This document shows, in pieces, positions 1-8,507 of a DNA stretch of 64,000 nt. The translations under genes and the position numbers were made by a program. The stretch's first letter is position 1. Each line of letters begins with the position of its first letter. The stretch comes from Roseovarius marisflavi (GTDB taxonomy: Bacteria > Pseudomonadota > Alphaproteobacteria > Rhodobacterales > Rhodobacteraceae): positions 28,926-92,925 of the forward strand of contig NZ_FRBN01000014.1 of assembly GCF_900142625.1 (NCBI RefSeq), written 5' to 3'. The notes beneath the pieces were generated by a model. That model was not told the origin of the DNA. It ran no database searches and was given only the letters and a program-made list of their open reading frames with translations.

Positions 1-85
1 CGAGGCCGACGCGCTGATCGCTTATCTGCAAATGCTGGGCACGCTGGTTGATTTTTCGACCTTCACGCCTGACGCCAGCCGCTAG
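1..85 (+). CDS. ccoO: cbb3 cytochrome oxidase subunit II, 3' end
   Basis: Only the last 27 codons are inside the window; they read EADALIAYLQMLGTLVDF and end with TAG at 83-85. This matches the C-terminal helix of CcoO, the membrane-anchored monohaem cytochrome c subunit of cbb3 oxidase, where a DALIAYLQ.LG motif is typical. It is followed 14 bases later by ccoQ and then ccoP, the canonical ccoNOQP order. The haem motif and the rest of the protein lie outside the window, so identification rests on the tail and context. Confidence 0.85.
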   Translation, partial: EADALIAYLQMLGTLVDFSTFTPDASR

Positions 86-99
86 GGGAGGGGTAAACG

Positions 100-297
100 A
101 TGGAAACCTATTCCCTGCTGCGTGAGTTTGCCGATAGCTGGATGTTACTGCTGTTGTTCGCGTTCTTTGTTGGCGTGGTGGTCTGGGTGTTTCGCCCGGG
201 CTCGACCAAGGCCTATGACGATCCGGCTGGCATTCCCTTTCGGCATGATGACAAACCCGCGGCCGCGCGCCGCGAGGCTGGCGCCAAGGAGGCGTGA
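100..297 (+). CDS. ccoQ: cbb3 oxidase small subunit CcoQ
   Basis: A 65-residue protein with one transmembrane helix at about residues 14-32 and a charged C-terminal tail. Size, topology and position between ccoO and ccoP identify CcoQ, the accessory subunit that stabilises the cbb3 complex in the inner membrane. The RBS is GGGGAGGGG just before the ATG. Its TGA at 295-297 lies six bases before the ccoP start, so the two are translationally close. Confidence 0.9.
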   Translation: METYSLLREFADSWMLLLLFAFFVGVVVWVFRPGSTKAYDDPAGIPFRHDDKPAAARREAGAKEA

Positions 298-302
298 GAG
301 AC

Positions 303-1163
303 ATGGCAAAAAAACCCAACAAGAAACCCGAGGTCGAAACCACTGGCCATCAATGGGATGGTATCGAGGAATATAACAACCCGCTGCCGCGCTGGTGGCT
401 GTGGACGTTCTATGCCTGTATCGTCTGGGGGCTTTGGTATGTGATCGCCTATCCGGCCTGGCCGATGATCGAAGGCGCCACGGCCGGCTACAAGGGCTGG
501 TCGACGCGGGCCAATGTAGCGGTCGAACTGGCCGAGGCCGAGGCTGCCAATGCCGAGATCAACGCCAAGCTGGCCTCGGTCGAACTCGCCTCGGTTGCCG
601 ATACGCCCGAATTGCAGGCCTATGCCACATCGGCGGGCGCGGCGGTCTTCAAAACATGGTGCGCCCAGTGCCACGGGTCCGGCGCGGCGGGGGCCAAAGG
701 CTATCCCAACCTCTTGGACAACGACTGGCTTTGGGGTGGAAAAATCGACGATATCCACACCACGATTGCCCATGGTATCCGCAACGAAGTCGACGATGAT
801 GCGCGGTATTCGGAAATGCCCGCCTTTGGCGAGATTCTGGAAACCCCGCAGATTGATCAGGTCGCCAACTACGTGATGTCGCTGTCCGGCACGCCGCAGG
901 ACGCAAGTCTTGTGGCCGACGGTGAGGCGGTATTCATGGACAATTGTGCCGCTTGTCACGGCGAGCAGGCGCAGGGCGATATCTTTCAGGGCGCTCCGAA
1001 CCTCGCCGATGCTATCTGGCTCTATGGGGGTGACTTTGCAACGATCAAGGAAACCGTCACCAATAGCCGCTATGGCGTGATGCCGCCGTGGAACACGCGC
1101 CTCTCCGAGGCCGAAGTGCGCGCGGTTGCGGTCTACGTCCACCAGTTGGGCGGCGGCGAGTAA
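303..1163 (+). CDS. ccoP: cbb3 oxidase dihaem subunit III CcoP
   Basis: A 286-residue protein with an N-terminal CcoP/FixP segment, one transmembrane helix at about residues 31-50, then two cytochrome c domains with haem motifs CAQCH (about 120-124) and CAACH (about 215-219). It passes electrons from cytochrome c to the catalytic CcoN/CcoO core on the periplasmic side. An in-frame GTG exists at 294, but AAGGAGG at 286-292 is well spaced only for the ATG at 303, so that start was chosen. It ends the ccoNOQP operon, with hairpins following at 1179 and 1302. Confidence 0.95.
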   Translation: MAKKPNKKPEVETTGHQWDGIEEYNNPLPRWWLWTFYACIVWGLWYVIAYPAWPMIEGATAGYKGWSTRANVAVELAEAEAANAEINAKLASVELASVADTPELQAYATSAGAAVFKTWCAQCHGSGAAGAKGYPNLLDNDWLWGGKIDDIHTTIAHGIRNEVDDDARYSEMPAFGEILETPQIDQVANYVMSLSGTPQDASLVADGEAVFMDNCAACHGEQAQGDIFQGAPNLADAIWLYGGDFATIKETVTNSRYGVMPPWNTRLSEAEVRAVAVYVHQLGGGE

Positions 1164-1178
1164 GTCCGCAAAAGAATA

Positions 1179-1212
1179 CCCCGGGCGACCTGTTTGCGCA
1201 GGTGGCCCGGGG
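1179..1212 (+). repeat. GC-rich hairpin after ccoP
   Basis: CCCCGGGC (1179-1186) pairs perfectly with GCCCGGGG (1205-1212), and the stem continues with ACCTG/CAGGT around a TTTGCG loop. It lies 16 bases past the ccoP stop and has no T tract. It may stabilise the 3' end of the ccoNOQP message, with termination at the next hairpin. Confidence 0.6.
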
Positions 1213-1301
1213 TGGGCATCGGTCTTTCCGTCCTGTTCGCGCGTTTCCTGGAACGGCCGGTGCCATTCAACCGCCAAAAGATCAGGTGCTGTCAATCCTC
1301 G

Positions 1302-1324
1302 GGCCCCAATGCGGGGCCTTTTTT
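1302..1324 (+). terminator. Rho-independent terminator of ccoNOQP
   Basis: GGCCCC (1302-1307), a five-base loop, GGGGCC (1313-1318) and six T residues (1319-1324) form a classic intrinsic terminator on the + strand. It is about 140 bases past ccoP, with no coding sequence between. Confidence 0.85.
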
Positions 1325-1412
1325 GTGCGCTCTGCGCGAGGCCGCCTGTAAGGGCGGATGAGCGGTCCACCGCCCACCGCGCCATGGCCAGTGGCTGGCC
1401 CCTGCGCGCCGC

Positions 1413-1580
1413 TCAGTCACGACGGCGGGCATGAAGATGCGCCTCGATCTCTGCGCCCGAGCGGGCATCAAAGCGTTCCGCGGGCGGCCAATGTGCGCGC
1501 CCCGCATGGTGGTGGCGCGCCTCGCTGTGATTGCCAAGGCGGGTGGCATTCCTGAAAGTATTTGCGAAGATATTGAACAT
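1413..1580 (-). CDS. Small hypothetical protein, 55 aa
   Basis: An ATG at 1580 opens a 55-codon frame on the minus strand beginning MFNIFANTFRNATRLGNHSE and ending with TGA at 1413-1415. A purine-rich GGAAGG lies eight bases before the start, which is a strong ribosome binding site. The composition is coding-like: Arg/His/Ala-rich, with a GAEIEAHLHARR tail. It is divergent from the LysR gene, sharing about 100 bases of upstream sequence. I recognise no family; the length and basic charge would fit a small regulator or nucleic-acid-associated protein, but that is conjecture. Confidence 0.55.
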   Translation of the reverse strand: MFNIFANTFRNATRLGNHSEARHHHAGRAHWPPAERFDARSGAEIEAHLHARRRD

Positions 1581-1679
1581 TTCCTTGTCCTTCCTGATCT
1601 TGCTTCTATGTGTCTAATATGGACAAATCGACCATTTCACGCGAGTCTGGAAAAATTCGGATATGTAAGGTGGACTAAC

Positions 1680-2567
1680 ATGAATGACTGGCTTTCCCTG
1701 CCGCCTCTGACGTCGTTGCGCGCTTTTTCGGCCCTGGCCGAGACCGGTGCGACGGTGGCGGCGGGCGCGCGCCTCAACGTTAGCCACGCGGCGATAAGCC
1801 AGCAGGTCAAACAGCTTGAAACCCACCTTGGCGTCGCCCTTGTCGACCGCTCGGGGCGCCAGCTTGTGCTGACCACCGAAGGGCAGCAGTTGGCCGATGC
1901 GCTTCATCTTGGGTTCGGCACGATTGGGCGCGCCATCGAGGCCTTGACCGGCGCGGATGCGGATCGCCCCTTGCAGGTTTCGACAACGCCGGGCTTTGCC
2001 GCGCAATGGCTGATGCCCTGCCTGAGCGCGTTTCGACAGGCACACCCACAGATCGACATCATGATCGACCCCACGCCTAACATGGTCACGCTTGACCCGG
2101 GCGGCATTGATGTCGCCCTGCGTTATGGCACCGGTGATTGGCCGGGGCTTGAGGCCGAATTGCTGTTTCGCTCCTCGCTGGTGGCGGTTGGCGCCCCAAG
2201 CCTTGTCGAAGGGATGCAAATCACCTGTCCCGCCGACCTTGTGCACCTGCCGTGGCTTCAGGAATTCGGCACCAATGAATCAAGCGACTGGCTGCGTCGG
2301 CGCGGGGTAAGCGAGGCGCGCGCGGCGGGGCTTGTTCAGGTGCCGGGCAATCTTTTGCTGGACGGGTTGCGCAATGGTCAGGGCGTGGCCGTGACGGTGC
2401 GCGAATGGGTGAAACAGGATATCGCCGCAGGGCGCTTGGTGCTTTTGTTCGAGGAGCCGGACGATGCCGGATATTATATCGTGACCCGACCTGGGGTCAT
2501 GCGCGCCTCGGCCAAAGCCTTTGCAACATGGTTGAAAAAACAGGCGAAACTGATGCAGAGTTGTTAA
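1680..2567 (+). CDS. LysR-family transcriptional regulator, GcvA-like
   Basis: A 295-residue LTTR. The N-terminal winged helix-turn-helix covers about residues 6-65 (LTSLRAFSALAETGATVAAG, then SHAAISQQVKQLE), followed by a type-2 periplasmic-binding-fold effector domain. Length and the PPLTSLRAF opening resemble the GcvA/AmpR subgroup. The frame is open back to 1431, but the family start corresponds to the ATG at 1680, preceded by AAGGTGG. It sits between the cbb3 structural and assembly genes; nothing in the sequence identifies its effector or targets. Confidence 0.9.
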   Translation: MNDWLSLPPLTSLRAFSALAETGATVAAGARLNVSHAAISQQVKQLETHLGVALVDRSGRQLVLTTEGQQLADALHLGFGTIGRAIEALTGADADRPLQVSTTPGFAAQWLMPCLSAFRQAHPQIDIMIDPTPNMVTLDPGGIDVALRYGTGDWPGLEAELLFRSSLVAVGAPSLVEGMQITCPADLVHLPWLQEFGTNESSDWLRRRGVSEARAAGLVQVPGNLLLDGLRNGQGVAVTVREWVKQDIAAGRLVLLFEEPDDAGYYIVTRPGVMRASAKAFATWLKKQAKLMQSC

Positions 2568-2590
2568 TAGGTCAGTTCTAGATTCAGAAT

Positions 2591-2604
2591 TTGACACAGG
2601 TCAA
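2591..2604 (+). promoter_or_regulatory. FNR/FnrL-type box before ccoG
   Basis: TTGAC-ACAG-GTCAA is a perfect dyad of the FNR/FnrL class, centred 66 bases before the ccoG start. FnrL activation of cbb3 genes under low oxygen is established in Rhodobacter, so anaerobic induction of ccoGHIS is a well-supported inference. Confidence 0.8.
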
Positions 2605-2663
2605 TGTTACCACGAGTCTGTCCTGCGAAAAGACGGGCGAAACCCTTATAACGGAGTGAGTCC

Positions 2664-4100
2664 GTGGCCGATTCCCAGCCCGATGCCCCCCAGCCCCTCT
2701 ATGCGGCCCACGAGCCCATTTTCCCGCGCAAGGTTTATGGCAAGTTCCGCAATCTGAAGTGGGCGATCATGATCGTCACGCTTGGCATTTACTATGTCAC
2801 GCCCTGGATTCGCTGGGATCGCGGGCCAAGCCTGCCGGATCAGGCGGTGCTGATTGATCTTGCAAGTCGGCGGTTCTTTTTCTTCTGGATCGAAATCTGG
2901 CCGCACGAGTTTTACTTTATTGCGGGCCTTCTGGTGATGGCGGGCTTGGGCCTGTTCCTGTTTACATCTGCACTTGGTCGGGTGTGGTGTGGCTACGCCT
3001 GTCCGCAAACCGTCTGGACCGATCTTTTCATTCTGGTCGAACGCTGGATCGAGGGAGATCGCAACGCGCGCCTGCGCCTGCATCGCCAAAAGAAATGGGA
3101 TTTCCGCAAGGTTCGCCTCAGGCTGACCAAATGGACAAGCTGGCTTTTGATCGGTCTCGCCACAGGCGGGGCCTGGGTGTTTTATTTTACCGATGCACCG
3201 ACGCTTTTGCGCGATCTTGTTACGCTCAACGCCCATCCTGTTGCCTATACGACCATCGCCATTCTGACCGGCACGACGTTCTTCTTCGGCGGGTTCGCCC
3301 GCGAACAGATTTGCATTTATGCCTGTCCCTGGCCGCGTATTCAGGCCGCGATGCTTGACGAGGACAGCCTTGTCGTGGGCTATCGCGACTGGCGCGGCGA
3401 GCCACGCAAACATTCGCAAGAGGTCGAGGATGGCGCGCCGCAGGGCGATTGTATTGATTGCATGGCCTGCGTGAATGTCTGCCCGGTGGGCATTGATATC
3501 CGCGACGGGCAACAGCTAGAGTGCATCACCTGCGCGCTTTGCATTGATGCCTGTGACGACATCATGGCCAAGATCGGCAAGCCGCGCGGTTTGATTGATT
3601 ACATGGCGCTGACCGATGAGGAGAACGAACGCGCCGGCAAGCCGCCCAAGCCGATCCTCAAGCATATCCTGCGCCCGCGCACGATCATGTACACGGCGCT
3701 TTGGGCGCTTGTGGGCTTTGGTCTGGTCTTTGCGCTGTTTATCCGTGCGGATGTCGACATGACGGTGGCCCCGGTGCGCAACCCGACCTACGTGACTTTG
3801 TCAGACGGCTCGATCCGCAACACCTATGAGGTGCGCCTGCGCAACAAACACGGTGAAGACCGGCGCTTTAACCTGACGGTCAGCGGCGACCCGGCCATGC
3901 GCCTGTCGCTTGAGGGCACGCCCTATTCGTCGGTCACGGTGCCTGCGGATTCGATGCGCCTGCAACGGGTCTATCTTGTGGCCGCGCCCGACGCCAATGC
4001 CGCCAAGGTCGAACGCAGCGAGGTGCGCCTGTGGATCGAGGATACTCTGAACGGAGATCGCGCCTATAAGGACACCGTGTTTAACGGAAGGGATAACTGA
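2664..4100 (+). CDS. ccoG: cbb3 oxidase assembly ferredoxin-like protein CcoG
   Basis: A 478-residue membrane protein (CcoG/RdxB/FixG family). Hydrophobic helices lie at about residues 34-50, 85-110, 155-175, 195-215 and 335-355. Two [4Fe-4S] ferredoxin motifs, CIDCMACVNVCP (about 264) and CITCALCIDAC (about 286), face the cytoplasm. The C-terminal IgG-like periplasmic domain (about 360-478) is typical. It functions in copper reduction and handling during cbb3 maturation. The start is GTG, with GGAG seven bases upstream. Its TGA overlaps the ccoH ATG by one base, so the operon is tightly coupled. Confidence 0.95.
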   Translation: MADSQPDAPQPLYAAHEPIFPRKVYGKFRNLKWAIMIVTLGIYYVTPWIRWDRGPSLPDQAVLIDLASRRFFFFWIEIWPHEFYFIAGLLVMAGLGLFLFTSALGRVWCGYACPQTVWTDLFILVERWIEGDRNARLRLHRQKKWDFRKVRLRLTKWTSWLLIGLATGGAWVFYFTDAPTLLRDLVTLNAHPVAYTTIAILTGTTFFFGGFAREQICIYACPWPRIQAAMLDEDSLVVGYRDWRGEPRKHSQEVEDGAPQGDCIDCMACVNVCPVGIDIRDGQQLECITCALCIDACDDIMAKIGKPRGLIDYMALTDEENERAGKPPKPILKHILRPRTIMYTALWALVGFGLVFALFIRADVDMTVAPVRNPTYVTLSDGSIRNTYEVRLRNKHGEDRRFNLTVSGDPAMRLSLEGTPYSSVTVPADSMRLQRVYLVAAPDANAAKVERSEVRLWIEDTLNGDRAYKDTVFNGRDN

Positions 4101-4555
4101 TGGCTGAACGCAAGATAACCGGGCGGCACGTCTTCTTTGGTTTTGCCGCCGCATTCGGGGTGATCATCGGGGTCAATCTGGTGCTGGCCTATTCGGCCGT
4201 CACCACCTTTCCGGGGCTTGAGGTCAAGAACTCCTATGTCGCAAGCCAGGAGTTCAACATTCGCAAGGCCGCTCAAGAGGGGCTTGGCTGGCATATCGAG
4301 GCGGATCATGCCGATGGCACGCTGCTGCTGCATATCACCGATGATGTCGGCAAGCCGGTCGAGGTCGCGAGCCTTGAGGCCACGGTTGGCCGCGCGACGC
4401 ATGTGTTTGACGATCAAACCCCCGATTTCCGCTTTGACGGTCAGGCCTATGTCGCGCCTGTCGCCCTTGGCGATGGCAACTGGAATATCCGGATGAAAGC
4501 CACGTCTGCGGATGGCACGCTCTTTCAACAGCGCGTCATTTTGCACAAGGAGTAG
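4100..4555 (+). CDS. ccoH: cbb3 oxidase assembly protein CcoH
   Basis: A 151-residue protein with one N-terminal transmembrane helix (about residues 10-32) and a soluble FixH domain in the periplasm. FixH/CcoH proteins interact with CcoN during cbb3 assembly. The motif EVKNSYVASQEFN after the helix is characteristic. It begins at the last base of the ccoG stop codon and is followed by ccoI six bases later, in the usual ccoG-H-I-S order. Confidence 0.93.
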   Translation: MAERKITGRHVFFGFAAAFGVIIGVNLVLAYSAVTTFPGLEVKNSYVASQEFNIRKAAQEGLGWHIEADHADGTLLLHITDDVGKPVEVASLEATVGRATHVFDDQTPDFRFDGQAYVAPVALGDGNWNIRMKATSADGTLFQQRVILHKE

Positions 4556-4561
4556 CCCGCA

Positions 4562-6745
4562 ATGACGGCTGGCGTGCGCCCCTCGATCTCGGCCTGTCCG
4601 GCCTGTGCCGCCGCCCCGGCGGCCGAAGATCTTGCCGAGCGGGCACTCAAGCCGTCGCAGATTGCCCTGTCCTTGCCGACTATCCATTGCTCGGCCTGCA
4701 TTTCCAAGATCGAACGTGGACTGAACGCGCATCCCGGGGTGCGCTCTGCGCGGGTGAACCTGACGCTTAAGCGCGCCAGCATTGATGCGGCGCCAGAGGT
4801 CAGCGCCGAAGAGATGCGCAGCTTGGTCGAGGGACTTGGCTTTGAGGCGCACGAGCTTGATGGCGCATCGCTTGGGGCCACGTCGACCGACCGCGCCGGG
4901 CGTGATCTTTTGATGCGGCTGGCGGTGGCGGGCTTTGCCAGCATGAATGTGATGCTGCTCTCGGTCTCGGTCTGGTTCGGAGCGACGGACGCCACGCGCG
5001 ACATGTTCCACTGGATTTCGGCGGCGATCACCCTTCCGGCGATTGCCTTTTCCGGGCAACCGTTTTTCCGCAATGCCCGGGCCGCGCTGTCCAAGGGGCG
5101 GCTCAATATGGATGTGCCGATCACGCTGGCCATCGTGCTGGCGATTTTCACATCGCTCTGGGAAACGGTTTTGTCGGGCGAGCATGCCTATTTTGATGCG
5201 GCGCTTGCTCTGACCTTCTTTCTTTTGGCGGGGCGTTATCTTGATCATCGCACCCGCGCGATTGCCCGCTCTGCCGCCGAAGAGTTGACGGCGCTTGAGG
5301 TGCCGCGTGCCACGCGTCTGCGCGAGGGGGTCGAGGCACAGGTGAACATTGCCGAGCTGCGGGTTGGCGATCTTATTCTGGTGCGTCCCGGCGGGCGCAT
5401 GCCGGTTGATGGCGAGATCGTGCAGGGCACCTCGGAACTTGACCGCTCTTTGCTGACCGGCGAAACCCTTCCGGTTTTCGCAGGCGAGGGGCAGGCGGTG
5501 TCTGCGGGCGAAGTCAACCTGACCGGGCCGCTGACCATTCGGGCGACGGCGGTGGGGGCGGATACATCGCTTCACCGGATGGCCGGTCTTGTGGCGATCG
5601 CTGAATCGGGGCGCTCGCGCTATACCTCCTTGGCAGACAAGGCGGCCAAGCTTTATGCACCGGGGGTGCATATCCTGTCGGCGCTCAGCTTTGCGGGCTG
5701 GTATCTCTACACGTGGGACATGCGCACGGCGCTTAACATTGCCGCCGCCGTTCTGATCATCACCTGCCCCTGTGCGCTTGGGCTGGCGGTGCCGGCGGTG
5801 ACCACGGCGGCCTCGGGGCGGTTGTTCAGGCGCGGCATGCTGATCAAGCACGAAACCGCGCTGGAGCGTTTGGCGCAGGTTGACACGGTGGTGTTTGACA
5901 AGACCGGCACGCTGACAACCGGCACGCCGCAGCTGACCAATCTGGCGGCGCTGCCGCGCGCGGCGGTGGAATGCGCGCTTGCGCTTGCGCAGGGCTCGTC
6001 GCACCCGCTGGCGCGGGCAATCACCAATGCGGCGCGTGACGCCGGGTTCGCCGCCTCTGACCTGGTGGAGGTGACCGAGGTCCCGGGATATGGCACCCGC
6101 GCGCGCCTGAACGGGCAAGAAGTGCGCCTTGGTCGCGCAAGCTGGACCGGGGCAACGCCTCTGGCCGAAACCGCGAGTTTCCTCAAAATCGGGGATCAGG
6201 CGCCGGTGGCCCTTGTTTTTGCTGACAACCTGCGCCCCGGTGCCGCCGAGGCGGTCGAGGCGCTCAAATCGAGCGGCAAGACCGTGATCCTGATGTCGGG
6301 CGATACCACCCCGGCGGTCGAGGCCCTGGCCACGCGTCTTGGCATTCCGCAATGGATGGCCGAGGCCCTGCCGGCCGATAAATGCGCCCGCATCCAGGCT
6401 CTGAGCGGTGAGGGCGCGCATGTGCTGATGGTCGGGGACGGGCTTAACGATACGGCGGCTCTGGCGGCGGCGCATGTGTCTATCTCGCCTGCCACCGCGC
6501 TTGATGCGGCGCGGGTGGCCAGTGACATCGTGCTTTTGGGCAATGACCTTACGCCGATTGCGGCGGCTTGCGAGACGGCACAATCGGCCACGCGACGTAT
6601 CCGCGAAAACTTTCGGATCGCCACGATTTACAACGTGATCGCGGTGCCCCTGGCCGTGGCTGGCCTTGCCACGCCGCTGATCGCCGCGCTTGCCATGTCG
6701 CTCAGCTCGATCACGGTTTCGCTCAACGCCCTGAGGCTGAGGTAA
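4562..6745 (+). CDS. ccoI: Copper-translocating P-type ATPase CcoI
   Basis: A 727-residue P1B-type ATPase that exports copper for insertion into the cbb3 catalytic site. It carries an N-terminal CPAC motif (about residue 12), a heavy-metal-associated domain with CSAC (43-46), the membrane CPC motif in ITCPCALGLAVP (about 402), the phosphorylation loop DKTGTLT (about 445) and the hinge GDGLNDTAAL (about 624). These mark the CcoI/FixI branch rather than the detoxifying CopA type. AAGGAG at 4547 precedes the ATG. ccoS starts six bases after the stop. Confidence 0.95.
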   Translation: MTAGVRPSISACPACAAAPAAEDLAERALKPSQIALSLPTIHCSACISKIERGLNAHPGVRSARVNLTLKRASIDAAPEVSAEEMRSLVEGLGFEAHELDGASLGATSTDRAGRDLLMRLAVAGFASMNVMLLSVSVWFGATDATRDMFHWISAAITLPAIAFSGQPFFRNARAALSKGRLNMDVPITLAIVLAIFTSLWETVLSGEHAYFDAALALTFFLLAGRYLDHRTRAIARSAAEELTALEVPRATRLREGVEAQVNIAELRVGDLILVRPGGRMPVDGEIVQGTSELDRSLLTGETLPVFAGEGQAVSAGEVNLTGPLTIRATAVGADTSLHRMAGLVAIAESGRSRYTSLADKAAKLYAPGVHILSALSFAGWYLYTWDMRTALNIAAAVLIITCPCALGLAVPAVTTAASGRLFRRGMLIKHETALERLAQVDTVVFDKTGTLTTGTPQLTNLAALPRAAVECALALAQGSSHPLARAITNAARDAGFAASDLVEVTEVPGYGTRARLNGQEVRLGRASWTGATPLAETASFLKIGDQAPVALVFADNLRPGAAEAVEALKSSGKTVILMSGDTTPAVEALATRLGIPQWMAEALPADKCARIQALSGEGAHVLMVGDGLNDTAALAAAHVSISPATALDAARVASDIVLLGNDLTPIAAACETAQSATRRIRENFRIATIYNVIAVPLAVAGLATPLIAALAMSLSSITVSLNALRLR

Positions 6746-6750
6746 GGCCG

Positions 6751-6909
6751 ATGAACATCCTGACCTATCTCATTCCGATTTCTCTGGTGCTGGGCGCGGT
6801 GGGGCTTATCGCGTTCATCTATACGGTGAAATCGAACCAGTACGACGACCCCGAAGGCGACAGCCGCCGTATCCTTTCGGATGAATGGGATGATCACCCC
6901 AAGCCGTGA
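6751..6909 (+). CDS. ccoS: cbb3 oxidase assembly protein CcoS
   Basis: A 52-residue protein with one transmembrane helix (about residues 5-27) followed by the signature segment SNQYDDPEGDSRRIL. CcoS is needed for cofactor insertion into CcoN. The ATG lies six bases after the ccoI stop, with AAGG upstream. It closes the ccoGHIS operon and is followed directly by a T-rich hairpin. Confidence 0.95.
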   Translation: MNILTYLIPISLVLGAVGLIAFIYTVKSNQYDDPEGDSRRILSDEWDDHPKP

Positions 6910-6933
6910 AAACGTCGGCTTGTCACGTTTTTT
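6909..6933 (+). terminator. Weak AT-rich terminator after ccoS
   Basis: AAAACGT (6909-6915) can pair with ACGTTTT (6925-6931), and the T run continues to 6933. It begins at the last base of the ccoS stop codon. The stem is short, so it may be a modest terminator; the GC-rich element just downstream could assist. Confidence 0.55.
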
Positions 6934-6970
6934 AAAGTGCGCGGCGCCACCGGACTGGCATAAAAGCTCA

Positions 6971-7037
6971 GCCCCCGTTTCTTCTTGCCATAAATATCCC
7001 GGGGGAGTCGCCATTGGCGACGGGGGCAGCGCCCCCC
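6971..7037. repeat. GC-rich double-hairpin intergenic element
   Basis: Between the convergent ccoS and carboxypeptidase genes, two hairpins lie side by side: GTCGCC/GGCGAC (7007-7012 with 7016-7021) and GGGGGC/GCCCCC (7022-7027 with 7031-7036). They are preceded by CATAAATATCCCGGGGGAG. Elements with this arrangement are, from memory, common at gene ends in Rhodobacteraceae. It probably acts as a bidirectional terminator or REP-like repeat; only one copy is in this window. Confidence 0.6.
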
Positions 7038-7052
7038 AATCCAATCCTCGCC

Positions 7053-8507
7053 TCAGCTTGGCCCGATCATGAAGCAGGTGATCTTTTTCGCCTGCAACCG
7101 GCGACAGGCCAGATCGGCGCTTTCGCGGGTCAGCCCCATGAAATTCGCATCAAACCCGGTGGGGCGTTTGACGACCTTGCGCAGAGATCCGTCAAGCGTG
7201 CTCATTTCATTAAGGGCCGTCTGCAACAGAACCTGACGCGCCTTGTACTGGCTTGGATAGCGGCCCACGTTGATCCCCCAATGACGCCCGCCAGATGTGG
7301 AAACGCGCATCACCACCTCTTGGATCGGATCGCCAGAGGGTGCGCTTGCCAGGACGATATTCTTGGGGCGCGGTTCGGGGCGAATATTCGGGGTGACCGT
7401 GGGGGCGGCGGCAATGCTTCCTGCGGGGATCACCTCGGCCTCGGCAACCTGCTGCGCGACCAGGAGTGCGCGTTCGATATCTTCCTTGACGGCCAAGAGT
7501 ACCGGCGCCTCGGGGGCCCGGCGGGCCCTTGGGCGCAGGCTCTTGCGCACGGCGGCGGCACCGGCAAGGCGTATGGTCTTGGCGGCCAGCGCCGGACGGT
7601 CCTGGCCTTCGGCGATCATCACCGGGCCGGTTCCGATCTTGCCCATATAGGGCGGGCGCGCGGGGCGGTTTACGGCCACCCGGCTTGGCGCTTTGCGAAA
7701 GCCGAGATCCAGAAGTTCGGCAACCTTGGCATTGCGCGAGGCAGTGGATTGACCGCCAAAGACGGTTGCAATGATCCGTTCGCCACCGCGCTCGGCACTG
7801 GCCACAAGGTTAAAGCCCGCCGCGCGGGTATAGCCGGTTTTGATGCCATCGGCGCCGCGATAGTTTTCAAGCATGCGGCGGTTGGTATGGCGGACCGAAC
7901 GCACGCCGGCATCGGCGGTGATACGCGAGAACAGATTGTAATATTGCGGATAGTCGTAAAACAGGCTGCGCCCCAGAAGGGTCATGTCATGGGCGGTCGA
8001 CAAATGCCCGCTTTCGGTAAGGCCATGAGCATTCTTGAAGGTGGTTCGGGTCATACCAAGCGCCTTGGCGGTCCGGTTCATCCGGCGCGCAAACTGCGCC
8101 TCTGATCCCTCGATCGCCTCGCCAAGGGCGGTGGCGGCATCATTGGCCGATTTGACCGCCGCCGCACGCACAAGGTAGCGAAGCGCGATGGTCTGACCGG
8201 CGCGCAGGCCAAGTTTGCTGGGCGGCTCGCTTGCGGCATGGGCAGAAATGCGGACCTTGTCGTCAAGGCTGATTTCGCCGTTTTGAACAGCCTCAAACAC
8301 CACGTAAAGCGTCATCATCTTGGTGAGCGAGGCGGGGTGAAGCCGGGCATCGGCATTGCGTGAATGAAGCACCTTGCCGCTGCGCGCATCCATCACCATT
8401 GCCGCATAGGGCGCCGCAACGGCGCTTAGCGGTACGACGACCAGCATCCAAATGGTTGCCAACACCAACAGACCCCAACGGACCGGCTGTTTGCCCCGTG
8501 CTTTCAT
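7053..8507 (-). CDS. D-alanyl-D-alanine carboxypeptidase with SPOR domain
   Basis: A 484-residue S11-family penicillin-binding protein. A signal peptide ends near residue 31 (SAVAA). The active-site motifs are SLTK (60-63), SAN (120-122) and KTG (224-226). A C-terminal SPOR domain (about 405-480, starting HWGINVGRYPS) binds denuded septal peptidoglycan, so this dacA/dacC-like enzyme probably trims pentapeptides at the division site. The middle region (about 285-400) is low-complexity, Ala/Pro-rich. It converges on the cco operon and has about 260 bases of its own upstream region. Confidence 0.92.
   Translation of the reverse strand: MKARGKQPVRWGLLVLATIWMLVVVPLSAVAAPYAAMVMDARSGKVLHSRNADARLHPASLTKMMTLYVVFEAVQNGEISLDDKVRISAHAASEPPSKLGLRAGQTIALRYLVRAAAVKSANDAATALGEAIEGSEAQFARRMNRTAKALGMTRTTFKNAHGLTESGHLSTAHDMTLLGRSLFYDYPQYYNLFSRITADAGVRSVRHTNRRMLENYRGADGIKTGYTRAAGFNLVASAERGGERIIATVFGGQSTASRNAKVAELLDLGFRKAPSRVAVNRPARPPYMGKIGTGPVMIAEGQDRPALAAKTIRLAGAAAVRKSLRPRARRAPEAPVLLAVKEDIERALLVAQQVAEAEVIPAGSIAAAPTVTPNIRPEPRPKNIVLASAPSGDPIQEVVMRVSTSGGRHWGINVGRYPSQYKARQVLLQTALNEMSTLDGSLRKVVKRPTGFDANFMGLTRESADLACRRLQAKKITCFMIGPS

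Noticed and set aside
1431..1679. N-terminal extension of the LysR regulator
   Set aside because: LTTR homology begins at the ATG at 1680, which has its own RBS; the upstream part overlaps a better small ORF on the other strand.
4064..6583. Very long antisense open frame opposite ccoH and ccoI
   Set aside because: GC-rich codon bias leaves the opposite strand open; the translated product is Arg/His/Gly-rich with no domain, while the sense strand has clear CcoI motifs.
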